This document shows, in pieces, positions 9,506 through 16,944 of a DNA stretch of 64,000 nucleotides. Origin of the DNA: Lachnospiraceae bacterium 10-1 (GTDB lineage Bacteria > Bacillota > Clostridia > Lachnospirales > Lachnospiraceae). The notes below the pieces were generated by a model. That model saw nothing but the letters and a program-made list of their open reading frames with translations, had not been told where the DNA came from and did no database searches. Made by a program: the position numbers and the translations under genes. Within the stretch, counting starts at the first letter, position 1. Each line of letters opens with the position of its first letter. Where the stretch lies: contig KE159799.1 of NCBI GenBank assembly GCA_000403495.2, forward strand, positions 1 through 64,000, written 5' to 3'.

Positions 9506-9790
9506 CTATTTCTCTACCGGATATACGGAAGCCTGTTTCTTGTCTCTTCCCTTTCTTTCGAATCTAAGTACACCATCAACTAATGCAAACAATGTATCAT
9601 CACCACCGCGTCCTACATTGATGCCGGGATGAATCTTTGTTCCACGTTGTCTGTATAAAATATTTCCTGCTTTTACGAATTGGCCGTCAGCTCTCTTCGC
9701 ACCCAATCTCTTGGATTCGGAATCTCTACCGTTCTTGGTAGAACCAACACCCTTTTTATGAGCGAAAAATTGAAGGTTCAGCTTTAACAT
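9506..9790 (-). CDS. rpmA: 50S ribosomal protein L27 with cleavable N-terminus
   Basis: A 94-residue L27. The first residues [10 protein letters not shown] followed by HKKG are the Firmicutes-type extension. It is known from Staphylococcus aureus to be removed by the protease Prp after FFA, and the mature tail reaches the peptidyl transferase centre. The body motif [18 protein letters not shown] is canonical. The prp gene lies just upstream in the same operon. GAGG precedes the ATG. Confidence 0.97.
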   Translation of the reverse strand: MLKLNLQFFAHKKGVGSTKNGRDSESKRLGAKRADGQFVKAGNILYRQRGTKIHPGINVGRGGDDTLFALVDGVLRFERKGRDKKQASVYPVEK

Positions 9791-9793
9791 GAT

Positions 9794-10123
9794 TTACACC
9801 TCCTTGAATTTGAGTTTTAAATATTTTGTGCCGTATTCTGATACGACATTCTGCAATCCAAGAATCATGGAATCAAGAAGAAGTATGCTGCCTTCATTAA
9901 GGCTTTCGGTAAACAGGCAGTCAATGAACCCATTTTCTTCATTACTGCTTACCTCCATAGGTGCATTCGTCAATTCATCCAGTGAATTGATGGTATTAAT
10001 CACCAGCATGGAAATCGCACAGCAGACAATATCATTTCCTGCATCTGCATAACCGGCATGTCCTTTACAGATTACTTCTTTATATTCCCCGTTTTTGGAT
10101 TTTATAATCGTAATTGTAGTCAT
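9794..10123 (-). CDS. prp: Ribosomal-processing cysteine protease Prp
   Basis: A 109-residue Prp/YsxB family protease that trims the L27 extension. With the ATG at 10123 the catalytic pair falls at His22 (KGHAG) and Cys34 (GNDIVC), the same numbering as the characterised S. aureus enzyme. That supports this start over a TTG at 10147. The start is four bases after the rplU stop, without a strong ribosome binding site, so it is likely translated by coupling to rplU. It lies between L21 and L27 as in most Firmicutes. Confidence 0.94.
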   Translation of the reverse strand: MTTITIIKSKNGEYKEVICKGHAGYADAGNDIVCCAISMLVINTINSLDELTNAPMEVSSNEENGFIDCLFTESLNEGSILLLDSMILGLQNVVSEYGTKYLKLKFKEV

Positions 10124-10127
10124 ACTT

Positions 10128-10433
10128 TTAAGCGTTGATTTTTTCAATCTTTACCTGTGTGTATGCTTGTCTATGACCATTTTTCTTATGATAACCGGTT
10201 TTTCTCTTGTATTTGTAAACGATAACCTTGCGGTACTTGCCCTGTTCCATAACAGTTGCAGTTACGTTTGCATTGGCTACATCACCGGCAACCTTAAGCT
10301 CTTTATCGCTGACAGCGACAACCTGGTCAAATGTTACAGTAGCTCCCGGTTCTGCATCCAGCTTTTCAACTTTGATTACATCGCCTTCGGAAACCTTATA
10401 CTGCTTCCCACCTGTTGCAATGATTGCGTACAT
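10128..10433 (-). CDS. rplU: 50S ribosomal protein L21
   Basis: A 101-residue L21. It starts [18 protein letters not shown] and ends with the conserved [21 protein letters not shown] stretch (written here split by Gly residues), the 23S rRNA-binding tail. It is first gene of the ribosomal operon with a GGAGGTG site before the ATG. Expression is probably controlled through the structured leader immediately upstream. Confidence 0.97.
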   Translation of the reverse strand: MYAIIATGGKQYKVSEGDVIKVEKLDAEPGATVTFDQVVAVSDKELKVAGDVANANVTATVMEQGKYRKVIVYKYKRKTGYHKKNGHRQAYTQVKIEKINA

Positions 10434-10525
10434 ATGGCACCTCCTATACTAATCAGCAAAAAACTGATTTTACTCGCTAACTGCGGCGTCACTTTCGTGC
10501 ACTTCAGCCTCGTTATGCGGCATAC
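10434..10525 (-). promoter_or_regulatory. L21 leader RNA (probable autoregulatory leader)
   Basis: About 90 bases between the promoter and rplU can fold into several stems. One is an AATCAG/CTGATT hairpin with an A/T loop near the ribosome binding site. Upstream of it GCCGCATAACGAGG and GACGCCGCAGTTAGCGAG can pair around GTGCACGAAAG. Position and composition match the L21 leader family known from Firmicutes. Assignment is by position and remembered pattern, not by a covariance-model search; the exact boundaries are approximate. Confidence 0.7.
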
Positions 10526-10531
10526 TCATAA

Positions 10532-10560
10532 AATATAACATTTATATGTCTGCATGTCAA
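10532..10560 (-). promoter_or_regulatory. Sigma-A promoter of the rplU operon
   Basis: Minus-strand TTGACA (10560-10555), a 17-base spacer and TATATT (10537-10532). Predicted transcription start is about 90 bases upstream of the L21 ATG, which leaves exactly the structured leader as 5' UTR. A near-consensus promoter is expected for a ribosomal protein operon. Confidence 0.82.
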
Positions 10561-10588
10561 GAAAAAATCATCTCAATCATCTCATTTC

Positions 10589-11605
10589 TTAGCGGCTTAT
10601 ACGATCCAGCAGTTTTTCTCTGCCGCTTCTGTCCATTTCCTCTGTTCCCACAGCCTGCTCCAACAGTGCTGAAAAATATTCATCCATATAGGCAAAGGAA
10701 TTATACATTCCAGCAAGTTCCCATTTTGTTTCGGGCATAATATGCATATTGGAATTTACTGTAAAAGCTCCACTCTCTTCCCCGGAAAAATCTTCCGCAA
10801 AAGAAGCGGTAATATAGCGCACGCAGCCATGAATATCATATTCATCCATCGTATAGCCTAAAAATTCCGCCTGAATGTGATCTGTCATCTTCAGTCCTGC
10901 ACAGACTTTACAGGTTAAGCCTGGATAATCAGCAGGACTGATATGCCAGATATAGGAATATAAATAAAGTTCACCGGAAAGTTCCTTTTGATCTTCCATA
11001 TAATAATGCTCAAAGGATAAGTCGGACACCTGATCAGCATAATTTTCTTTTACATAGTCAGAGATCTTTTGCGTGCATTGTGTTTCCCAGTCCTGCATAC
11101 TTTTTATCGTTTCTTTTTGAATATCCTGCACAAGGCAGGCAATTGTCCCATCCCCGGACAGAACAAAATTTCCGCCGGCATTGCCTGATTGTGTCACGCC
11201 AATCCTCCAGCCATAAGGCATATCCATTGAATAACTGCCCATTTGGATGCCTCCGTATTTGGCTTCTGTTCTGATAATCCGGCCTGTCTGTGAAAGATTA
11301 AGCAACATGCCCGGATAAATCAGATTCGGATTTGTAAGAATGGCTTTATTTGCATCTATCAGGGAAACATATTTATTTCCGTCTCCAAACTGCTTTTCGG
11401 CAATCCGCCATAAGCTGTCACCGGGAAGCACAATGTATCCTTCCGTCTTTTCTTTCAGTGTCATATAGGGCTCATCACCCTCTGGTTCCTCATAGGTAAG
11501 GGGATATTTTTCAGCAGCAATAACAATTCTTTCTGTACAGAGATTTGTCACAAATACAACACCCGAAACGGTTAAAAACAATTTCTTCAAAATTCGAAAT
11601 CCCAT
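10589..11605 (-). CDS. LysM-domain protein, membrane-anchored or secreted
   Basis: A 338-residue protein with an N-terminal basic and hydrophobic segment (ILKKLFLTVSGVVFVTNLC), a signal peptide or anchor. One LysM domain follows (GYIVLPGDSLWRIAEKQFGD through NLIYPGMLLNL). The remaining roughly 220 residues match no domain I recognise. LysM suggests peptidoglycan binding outside the cell. ATG 11605 was chosen since GGAGAGG lies about ten bases upstream; a start at 11629 lacks one. It overlaps the 3' end of the preceding DUF3298-like gene by 19 bases, so the two are likely co-expressed. Confidence 0.75.
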   Translation of the reverse strand: MGFRILKKLFLTVSGVVFVTNLCTERIVIAAEKYPLTYEEPEGDEPYMTLKEKTEGYIVLPGDSLWRIAEKQFGDGNKYVSLIDANKAILTNPNLIYPGMLLNLSQTGRIIRTEAKYGGIQMGSYSMDMPYGWRIGVTQSGNAGGNFVLSGDGTIACLVQDIQKETIKSMQDWETQCTQKISDYVKENYADQVSDLSFEHYYMEDQKELSGELYLYSYIWHISPADYPGLTCKVCAGLKMTDHIQAEFLGYTMDEYDIHGCVRYITASFAEDFSGEESGAFTVNSNMHIMPETKWELAGMYNSFAYMDEYFSALLEQAVGTEEMDRSGREKLLDRISR

Positions 11606-12522
11606 ACGCCTGCATCCTCTCCAAGCCATATATTTTCTGCTTTATCCTCGCAGGGAAGCACTTCTCCTGCCATTTCAGACTGTTCCAAAAGCTCCCAGAA
11701 GCTGCTTTGCTTTTTAAATGCTTCCAGCTCTTCTTTCGTAAGCAATGTTGAAAAACTTCGGGTTGCAGGTTTGTAAGTATATGCTTCATAAAGTTTTGGA
11801 TCCAGAGAAATTCCTATTACAAATTCTTTATTCTCCGTAACATAAAAAAATGGTGTGCAGAAATAATCTTCATTAATCTCTTCGTCTCGTTGCAAAAACC
11901 AGTCCAGCAAATAATCAATTGTCTCATCATCCGCATAGTCTGAGCCTGTTTCCTCACTGTATATTTGATCCCACAGCCTGACAAAATCCTCATTCAGTTC
12001 AATAATATCGGCAAGATAATAGCATTCTCCGGTAATCAAATTGACAGTAAGCGCCCGTTCTGTTCCGTTTGTCATATAGATTGGGTGGCCTGCCGAATAA
12101 TATTCCTGATAATCTACACTTAACAAATACTGACTGTGATAGGCAACATCACAATTTACGTCACTGGCAAAAATCGAAAAATATTCTTTCTGAAACTCTT
12201 TTACCTCCTCGGAAGGGGTTAAATGCCAGTAGTTTACCCTGTCCATAGCGGCATCATACATTAGCTGATTGATCTGGGATTCCCTTTCTTCAGAAATTCC
12301 TTCCAATCTGGGATACTCCACTGTAAGCACATCCCAATAATCATATTTTTCCGAATATTCTACATAATACTGTTCTTTTTGTACCGTATAGTCAGTGTAC
12401 CCCTTTGGTGCGGATAAATGTGCAATGCCAATTGCAGTTATCACAATCACCAATACAATTAGTAAACATAACAGAATAATAAGCTTCCATTGTTTTTTAT
12501 TTGTTTCAGTACTTTCCGGCAT
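11587..12522 (-). CDS. Membrane-anchored DUF3298/DUF4163-like protein (RsiV/PdaC-like)
   Basis: A 311-residue protein with a short cytoplasmic N-terminus, one membrane helix (about residues 13-34) and a large extracytoplasmic domain. The domain contains VTVEYP-like and YYSAGHPIYMTNGTERALTVNLITG segments. The latter resembles the conserved (G/A)-H-P region of DUF3298 proteins such as RsiV and the N-terminal part of PdaC. No catalytic deacetylase domain is present. Family members bind lysozyme or peptidoglycan-related ligands; whether this one does is unknown. It is followed by the LysM gene. Confidence 0.6.
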   Translation of the reverse strand: MPESTETNKKQWKLIILLCLLIVLVIVITAIGIAHLSAPKGYTDYTVQKEQYYVEYSEKYDYWDVLTVEYPRLEGISEERESQINQLMYDAAMDRVNYWHLTPSEEVKEFQKEYFSIFASDVNCDVAYHSQYLLSVDYQEYYSAGHPIYMTNGTERALTVNLITGECYYLADIIELNEDFVRLWDQIYSEETGSDYADDETIDYLLDWFLQRDEEINEDYFCTPFFYVTENKEFVIGISLDPKLYEAYTYKPATRSFSTLLTKEELEAFKKQSSFWELLEQSEMAGEVLPCEDKAENIWLGEDAGVWDFEF

Positions 12523-12610
12523 GTTTTTTCACCTTTCGCATCTATCTGTTTTAAGAATTCCTGTAACTTAATACAGGTACATTATACAGGATGAATGCAT
12601 CAAAGTTGCA

Positions 12611-13789
12611 TCATAACAGCCATTCTGAAAGGGGTTTTCTTTCCTTTTTTCTTGTAATCTCTACAATTCCAAGTGCGGTCATATCAACAAGCCTTGTTTT
12701 GGTAGTGTCCTTTCTTAAATACTCATCCAGTGCAGATAACAGTATTTTATTATTTTCCTTATCCTCCATATTGATAAAATCTACCATAATCATTCCCGAA
12801 TAGTTTCTGATGCGGAGTTGTCTTGCCACTTCTTTTGCCGCCTCCAGATTTATTTTCAGATAATAGGTTTCTTTTTCTTTTCTGTGGCTGTCTGTTTTAC
12901 CGGAATTAACATCTATGACCACCATTGCTTCCGTAGGCTCAATTACAAGATATCCACCACATTTCAGCCAGACCTTTTTCCCCAGGGCTTCCTTTAAGTG
13001 GGTGTCAATACTGTACAACTTTGACAAAGGCAGCATATCATCCTGATAAAATCTGACAGGTATATTTTCAAAATTATCGGTAAACAGCTTATATAAATCT
13101 TCTTCATCTGTCACAATTTCTTCATATTCGGATAAGGGAATGCCTTCTAACAGCTTAACCACTTCCGGTTTGGATGAATAAAGGCAGCTATACAGACTCC
13201 GGTATTGATAAATTTCATCCAGTTTATTAAAAATGGCAATAAACTGTCTCATTTCTTCAAACAAAGGCGAAAGATCCGTAAGACTTCCTGCATTGGTGCG
13301 TAAAATAAAGCTGTATTTTTTCCGGCCAATGATTTCTTCTTTTAAGACAGCTTCTTTTAAAGTCACAGCTGCTTCTTTCTTTAATTTTGCAGAACAGGAT
13401 ATGTTGTGCCCTCCTTTTTCGCAGACACAAAATTGTCCTGCAAGAGACAGTTTTGCAGTTGCGGCAGGATACTTGGTCTTTAAAGCAGGAGCCTTTATCT
13501 GTACCACCAGTTCGTCTCCCTGTTTTAACGTTCCATCGTATGCTCTGTTTCGCAGCATTGGCTCCTGGCAGTCGGAAAAAGATAAAAAAACAGTTTCACA
13601 TTTGCTGATTGCTATAAACGCCGCATCAATGCCATGAACCACTTCGCTGACTCTCCCCACATAAATATTTCCCAGATTATCTTCCTTTTCATTCAAAGAA
13701 GCCGCCCTGATCAGTTGAGATCGGCCTGCTGTATCAATCAAAAACAGCAGAATACAGTTATCTTTTTTTGTTATAATTACTTTTCCCAT
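12611..13789 (-). CDS. rng: Ribonuclease E/G family protein lacking the zinc-link
   Basis: A 392-residue endoribonuclease of the Rne/Rng family acting on RNA 5' monophosphate ends. It has an S1 domain near residues 35-110 (IYVGRVSEVVHGIDAAFIAI), and the two catalytic Asp motifs VVIDVNSG and MVDFINM. Unlike E. coli RNase G (489 residues) it stops right after GIVEITRKKERKPLSEWLL, where a CxxCxG zinc-link normally follows. Its start overlaps the upstream DUF2344 gene by 13 bases. In related genomes it directly precedes rplU; here two envelope genes intervene. Confidence 0.88.
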   Translation of the reverse strand: MGKVIITKKDNCILLFLIDTAGRSQLIRAASLNEKEDNLGNIYVGRVSEVVHGIDAAFIAISKCETVFLSFSDCQEPMLRNRAYDGTLKQGDELVVQIKAPALKTKYPAATAKLSLAGQFCVCEKGGHNISCSAKLKKEAAVTLKEAVLKEEIIGRKKYSFILRTNAGSLTDLSPLFEEMRQFIAIFNKLDEIYQYRSLYSCLYSSKPEVVKLLEGIPLSEYEEIVTDEEDLYKLFTDNFENIPVRFYQDDMLPLSKLYSIDTHLKEALGKKVWLKCGGYLVIEPTEAMVVIDVNSGKTDSHRKEKETYYLKINLEAAKEVARQLRIRNYSGMIMVDFINMEDKENNKILLSALDEYLRKDTTKTRLVDMTALGIVEITRKKERKPLSEWLL

Positions 13790-14472
13790 ATTAAAGGCAC
13801 CAGTTTTCTTTCTTCTTCTGTTCCAATATTTTTACAGGTTTCTATTCGATGCACTGTAAATGCAAATTCCGGAAGTTTATAATTTAAAGTATCAAAAAAG
13901 CTGTCAAGAACAAATCCAGGTTTGATATTTCCGCCGCTGCTTGCATCCAAAAGCATATAAATACCGGAATTTCCCCTGATTTCCAACTGATAAATGCTGT
14001 CTTTTAAATTCATTTCCTTTTCGCCCTTTTTCGTCTTTTTTATAACCGGAATAAATGGCTTCGCATAAAAGGACATAAGTTCTTCCTGCCAGCCTGTGGG
14101 AAGAATTGTTTCGTCTCTAAAAGTAATCAGGTAAGAAGCAGCTTTTACACTGGCCATAGCATTCTGCTCTCCCTCTTTTAATAACTGTACCTGCAAAATA
14201 TCAATTCCCTCAACCATGACAGATTGCAGCCTGTTCAGCAGATCGGCTTCACTGGTAAAAGAATTTAGCTCAATATCGAAATACTCCCCTTTACTGGTAT
14301 GGCCTACGGATAAAGGGGCGGCAAAAGACATAATCTGATGAGGACTGAAACCTTCTGAATAGGCAATATCAATTTCCGCTCTCCGGATTGCCTTTTGAAA
14401 ATACCGCATCATATCAAGATGTCCTATAAATTTAACTGAACCATATTTGGAAAATTTTATCCTGACTTTCAT
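13777..14472 (-). CDS. TIGR03936 / DUF2344 family radical SAM-associated protein
   Basis: A 231-residue protein starting with MKVRIKFSKYGSVKFIGHLDMMR, then RAEIDIAYSEGFSPHQIMSFAAPLSVGHTS, both hallmarks of DUF2344. In many Clostridia it is encoded next to, or fused to, the TIGR03960 radical SAM protein, as here, but its role is undefined. Its ribosome binding site (GGGAGCAAG) lies inside a repeat unit that also occurs within the 3' end of the upstream gene. Confidence 0.88.
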   Translation of the reverse strand: MKVRIKFSKYGSVKFIGHLDMMRYFQKAIRRAEIDIAYSEGFSPHQIMSFAAPLSVGHTSKGEYFDIELNSFTSEADLLNRLQSVMVEGIDILQVQLLKEGEQNAMASVKAASYLITFRDETILPTGWQEELMSFYAKPFIPVIKKTKKGEKEMNLKDSIYQLEIRGNSGIYMLLDASSGGNIKPGFVLDSFFDTLNYKLPEFAFTVHRIETCKNIGTEEERKLVPLIWEK

Positions 14473-14475
14473 TTA

Positions 14476-14567
14476 CTTGCTCCCGTCTGCCGCTTTAGCG
14501 GCATTTAAATCAGGGAGGTTGAAAGTGCTTTTCTTTCAACCTTGCTCCCGTCTGCTGCTTTAGCAGC
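14476..14567. repeat. 27-bp direct repeat pair flanking a hairpin at a gene junction
   Basis: Copies at 14476-14502 and 14541-14567 agree at 25 of 27 positions; each contains its own small palindrome around CTTTAG. Between them lies an inverted repeat, GTTGAAAG (14518-14525) with CTTTCAAC (14533-14540). The second copy encodes AAKAADGSK in the TIGR03960 protein; the first supplies the ribosome binding site of the DUF2344 gene. Confidence 0.85.
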
Positions 14568-16448
14568 CAAATCAATGCCGCTGGTTTTGTGCCTGACACA
14601 AATTCCTGTACCAAATCTGGCGGCGCCGCAGCCACTACACTTCATCTGGCAGTTAGGGCTTGTCTCTTCTTCCTTCGCCTTATGCCATTCCCTTAATAAA
14701 AACTCCTTTGTCACACCGCAGTCAATAAAATCCCAGGGGAAAATTTCTTCATCTGTTCGAATTCTTGTGGTATAAAAACCCATATCAATACCGCACTCTT
14801 CAAAGGTTTCCATCCAAATATCATTTTTGTAATATTCACTCCAGGCATCATACATGCAGCCCTTTTCATACGCCTTTAAAATAACCTGATTCAGTCTTCT
14901 GTCGCCTCTGGCCATAACTCCTTCTAACACACTTGCATCTGTCTCGTGCCAGTTGTATTTGATGCTTTTTTGATTCAACTGATCTGAAATGGCAGATCTG
15001 GTCTGATAAGCTTTATCCAAAAAATCTTCCTTAGTACACTGTGGAGCCCACTGAAAAGGGGTAAAAGGTTTGGGAATGAAAAAAGAGGTGCTTGCAACAA
15101 TCTGTACCCTGCCTGTCCGCTTTTCCTTGGGAACCGTTTCATAATATACTGCTGCAATTTTATTACATAATTCCGCAATGCCGCGAATATCCTCTTCCGA
15201 TTCCGTAGGAAGCCCAAGCATAAAATAAAGCTTAACTCTGCTCCACCCGCCTTCAAAGGCAAGCCGGGCGCCATCAAGAATGACTTCTTCAGTCAATCCT
15301 TTGTTAATTACATTTCTAAGACGCTGGCTTCCCGCTTCCGGTGCAAAGGTAAGGCTGCTTTTTTTTACATCCTGTACTTTATTCATTACATCCAGTGAAA
15401 AGGCATCAATCCTAAGGGAGGGAAGGGAAATATTGATTTTTCTTTCCCTGCAGTTTTCTATCAGAAAATCCAGAAGCGGAGCAAGCTGTGTATAATCACT
15501 GGAACTTAAGGAACTTAAAGAAATTTCCTCATGTCCTGTATTTTTTAACATCTTTAAGGCATAATCCTCTAACATTTCAAGACTTCGTTCTCTAACAGGG
15601 CGGTATAGTTGTCCGGCCTGACAGAAACGACAGCCTCTGATACAGCCTCTTTGAATTTCCAGCACCACCCGGTCCTGAGTAACTTTAATAAAGGGAACCA
15701 CCGGCTTATCAGGGTAAAAAGTATCTGTCACATCCTTTACCAGTTCTTTTTCAATTATTGAGGGAATATTGGGTTCTAAAGGTATTCTCTCATCAATGGT
15801 GCCATCCTCTTTATAAGTAACTTCATAAAGTGATGGAACATAGATGCCGGGAACCTGTGCAGCCTTTTTAAGAAATTCTTTTCTGTCTGCCCCACTGGCT
15901 TTATTTTCCTTATATAAATCCAACAATTCTCTGTATCTGGTTTCTCCCTCTCCGATATAAAACATATCAAAAAAATCACAGACAGGTTCGGGATTATAGC
16001 TGCATGGCCCGCCGCCGATCACAATCGGATCCGCATCATTTCTGTCCCTGGAAAGAACCGGAATTCCTGAAAGATCTAAAATTTGTAAAATATTGGTATA
16101 GCACATTTCATATTGGAGCGTAATTCCAAGAAAATCAAAATCCTTTACAGGCTCCTGAGACTCCAAAGCAAACAACGGAATTTTTTCTTTCCGCATGATT
16201 TTATCTAAATCCACCCAGGGAGAATATACCCGTTCACACCAGACATCCTCAAACTGATTCAGCATATCATATATAATCTGTATGCCGAGATGTGACATGC
16301 CAATTTCATATACATCAGGAAAACACATGGCAAATCGGACATCTATCGTAGCTTTGTCTTTCATAACAGCATTTACTTCATTACCAATATAGCGGGCAGG
16401 TTTTTCCACCTGCATCAGTATTTCATCTTTTAAAGCTAATTTTCTCAT
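14505..16448 (-). CDS. TIGR03960 family B12-binding radical SAM protein
   Basis: A 647-residue protein with an N-terminal cobalamin-binding-like Rossmann region (FPDVYEIGMSHLGIQIIYDML). The radical SAM cluster motif CxxxCxxC uses Cys269, Cys273 and Cys276. A C-terminal Cys cluster (NCQMKCSGCGA) follows. The family is conserved in Clostridia, always near RNase E/G and L21; its substrate is unknown, with RNA or ribosome modification plausible from context only. ATG 16448 is preferred to TTG 16457. The final 13 residues (VERKALSTSLI after DGSK) look like a recent extension caused by the local repeat. Confidence 0.9.
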   Translation of the reverse strand: MRKLALKDEILMQVEKPARYIGNEVNAVMKDKATIDVRFAMCFPDVYEIGMSHLGIQIIYDMLNQFEDVWCERVYSPWVDLDKIMRKEKIPLFALESQEPVKDFDFLGITLQYEMCYTNILQILDLSGIPVLSRDRNDADPIVIGGGPCSYNPEPVCDFFDMFYIGEGETRYRELLDLYKENKASGADRKEFLKKAAQVPGIYVPSLYEVTYKEDGTIDERIPLEPNIPSIIEKELVKDVTDTFYPDKPVVPFIKVTQDRVVLEIQRGCIRGCRFCQAGQLYRPVRERSLEMLEDYALKMLKNTGHEEISLSSLSSSDYTQLAPLLDFLIENCRERKINISLPSLRIDAFSLDVMNKVQDVKKSSLTFAPEAGSQRLRNVINKGLTEEVILDGARLAFEGGWSRVKLYFMLGLPTESEEDIRGIAELCNKIAAVYYETVPKEKRTGRVQIVASTSFFIPKPFTPFQWAPQCTKEDFLDKAYQTRSAISDQLNQKSIKYNWHETDASVLEGVMARGDRRLNQVILKAYEKGCMYDAWSEYYKNDIWMETFEECGIDMGFYTTRIRTDEEIFPWDFIDCGVTKEFLLREWHKAKEEETSPNCQMKCSGCGAARFGTGICVRHKTSGIDLAAKAADGSKVERKALSTSLI

Positions 16449-16480
16449 AATTACCAACCTTTGTAATTTTGTCCATAGTC

Positions 16481-16510
16481 ATTATACGGGGTATTTCTTT
16501 TGGTTGGCAA
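16481..16510 (-). promoter_or_regulatory. Sigma-A promoter for the TIGR03960 cluster
   Basis: Minus-strand TTGCCA (16510-16505), an 18-base spacer and TATAAT (16486-16481). The start codon at 16448 would follow a leader of about 25 bases. The -35 box begins four bases after the stop of the neighbouring upstream gene. Confidence 0.7.
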
Positions 16511-16513
16511 GCA

Positions 16514-16882
16514 CTATTTTACTTTGTCGATCAGTGCTTCAATTTCCGTACTGCTTTTTATCCGTGTATAAAGACTGTCTGCGTCTTCTTTTCCTATGGT
16601 AATATGATTTACATCACATAAAATGAAGCCAAGTAAAAGTAAGACCGCAATTACAAATCGTATACGGAAATTTACCAAAACTTTGCTTTTTCCGGTTTGC
16701 TCAGAAGGTGCAGGCTCCTCTAAGCCATATAATTCCCCATGTTTTCCATCTGGCTGATCTGAATATACGATTCCTTCCCGCATTCGAATTAACTGCCGGT
16801 CATATTGATTCTGCATTCTGATTGCTCTGATCAGCTCAAGCTTTTTGTCCGTATTTACTTTACTCATAAATTGATTGTCCAT
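16514..16882 (-). CDS. Hypothetical single-pass membrane protein
   Basis: A 122-residue protein. It has a charged N-terminal half (DKKLELIRAIRMQNQYDRQLIRMREGI), a Glu/Pro-rich stretch, one membrane helix at about residues 74-90 (FVIAVLLLLGFILC), and an external tail of about 30 residues. I do not recognise a family. Both possible starts (16882 and 16867) lack a good ribosome binding site, so the start is uncertain. It stands between the his operon terminator and the TIGR03960 promoter as its own unit. Confidence 0.6.
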   Translation of the reverse strand: MDNQFMSKVNTDKKLELIRAIRMQNQYDRQLIRMREGIVYSDQPDGKHGELYGLEEPAPSEQTGKSKVLVNFRIRFVIAVLLLLGFILCDVNHITIGKEDADSLYTRIKSSTEIEALIDKVK

Positions 16883-16893
16883 GCTGCTGGTTT

Positions 16894-16935
16894 ATAAAAA
16901 ATATGCACTGCCATACAAGAATATGTATGCAGTGC
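16894..16935 (-). terminator. Terminator after hisIE
   Basis: GCACTG (16905-16910) pairs with CAGTGC (16930-16935), extended by CATAC/GTATG with a one-base bulge. The A run at 16896-16902 gives a U tract in RNA read left to right of the complement. As the stem lies upstream of the hypothetical gene's start on the same strand and left of it lies that gene, the tract orientation suits transcripts coming from the right, but the hisIE stop is at 16945, so it ends the his operon. Confidence 0.65.
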
Positions 16936-16944
16936 ACATGATTA

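Noticed and set aside
10095-10538. 147-codon plus-strand frame opposite rplU and its leader
   Set aside because: It lies opposite a certain ribosomal gene and its leader, is Ser/Cys/Phe-rich without motif, and has no promoter or ribosome binding site.
13233-13637. 134-codon plus-strand frame inside the RNase E/G gene
   Set aside because: Composition is that of an antisense shadow, and the minus-strand frame carries catalytic motifs.
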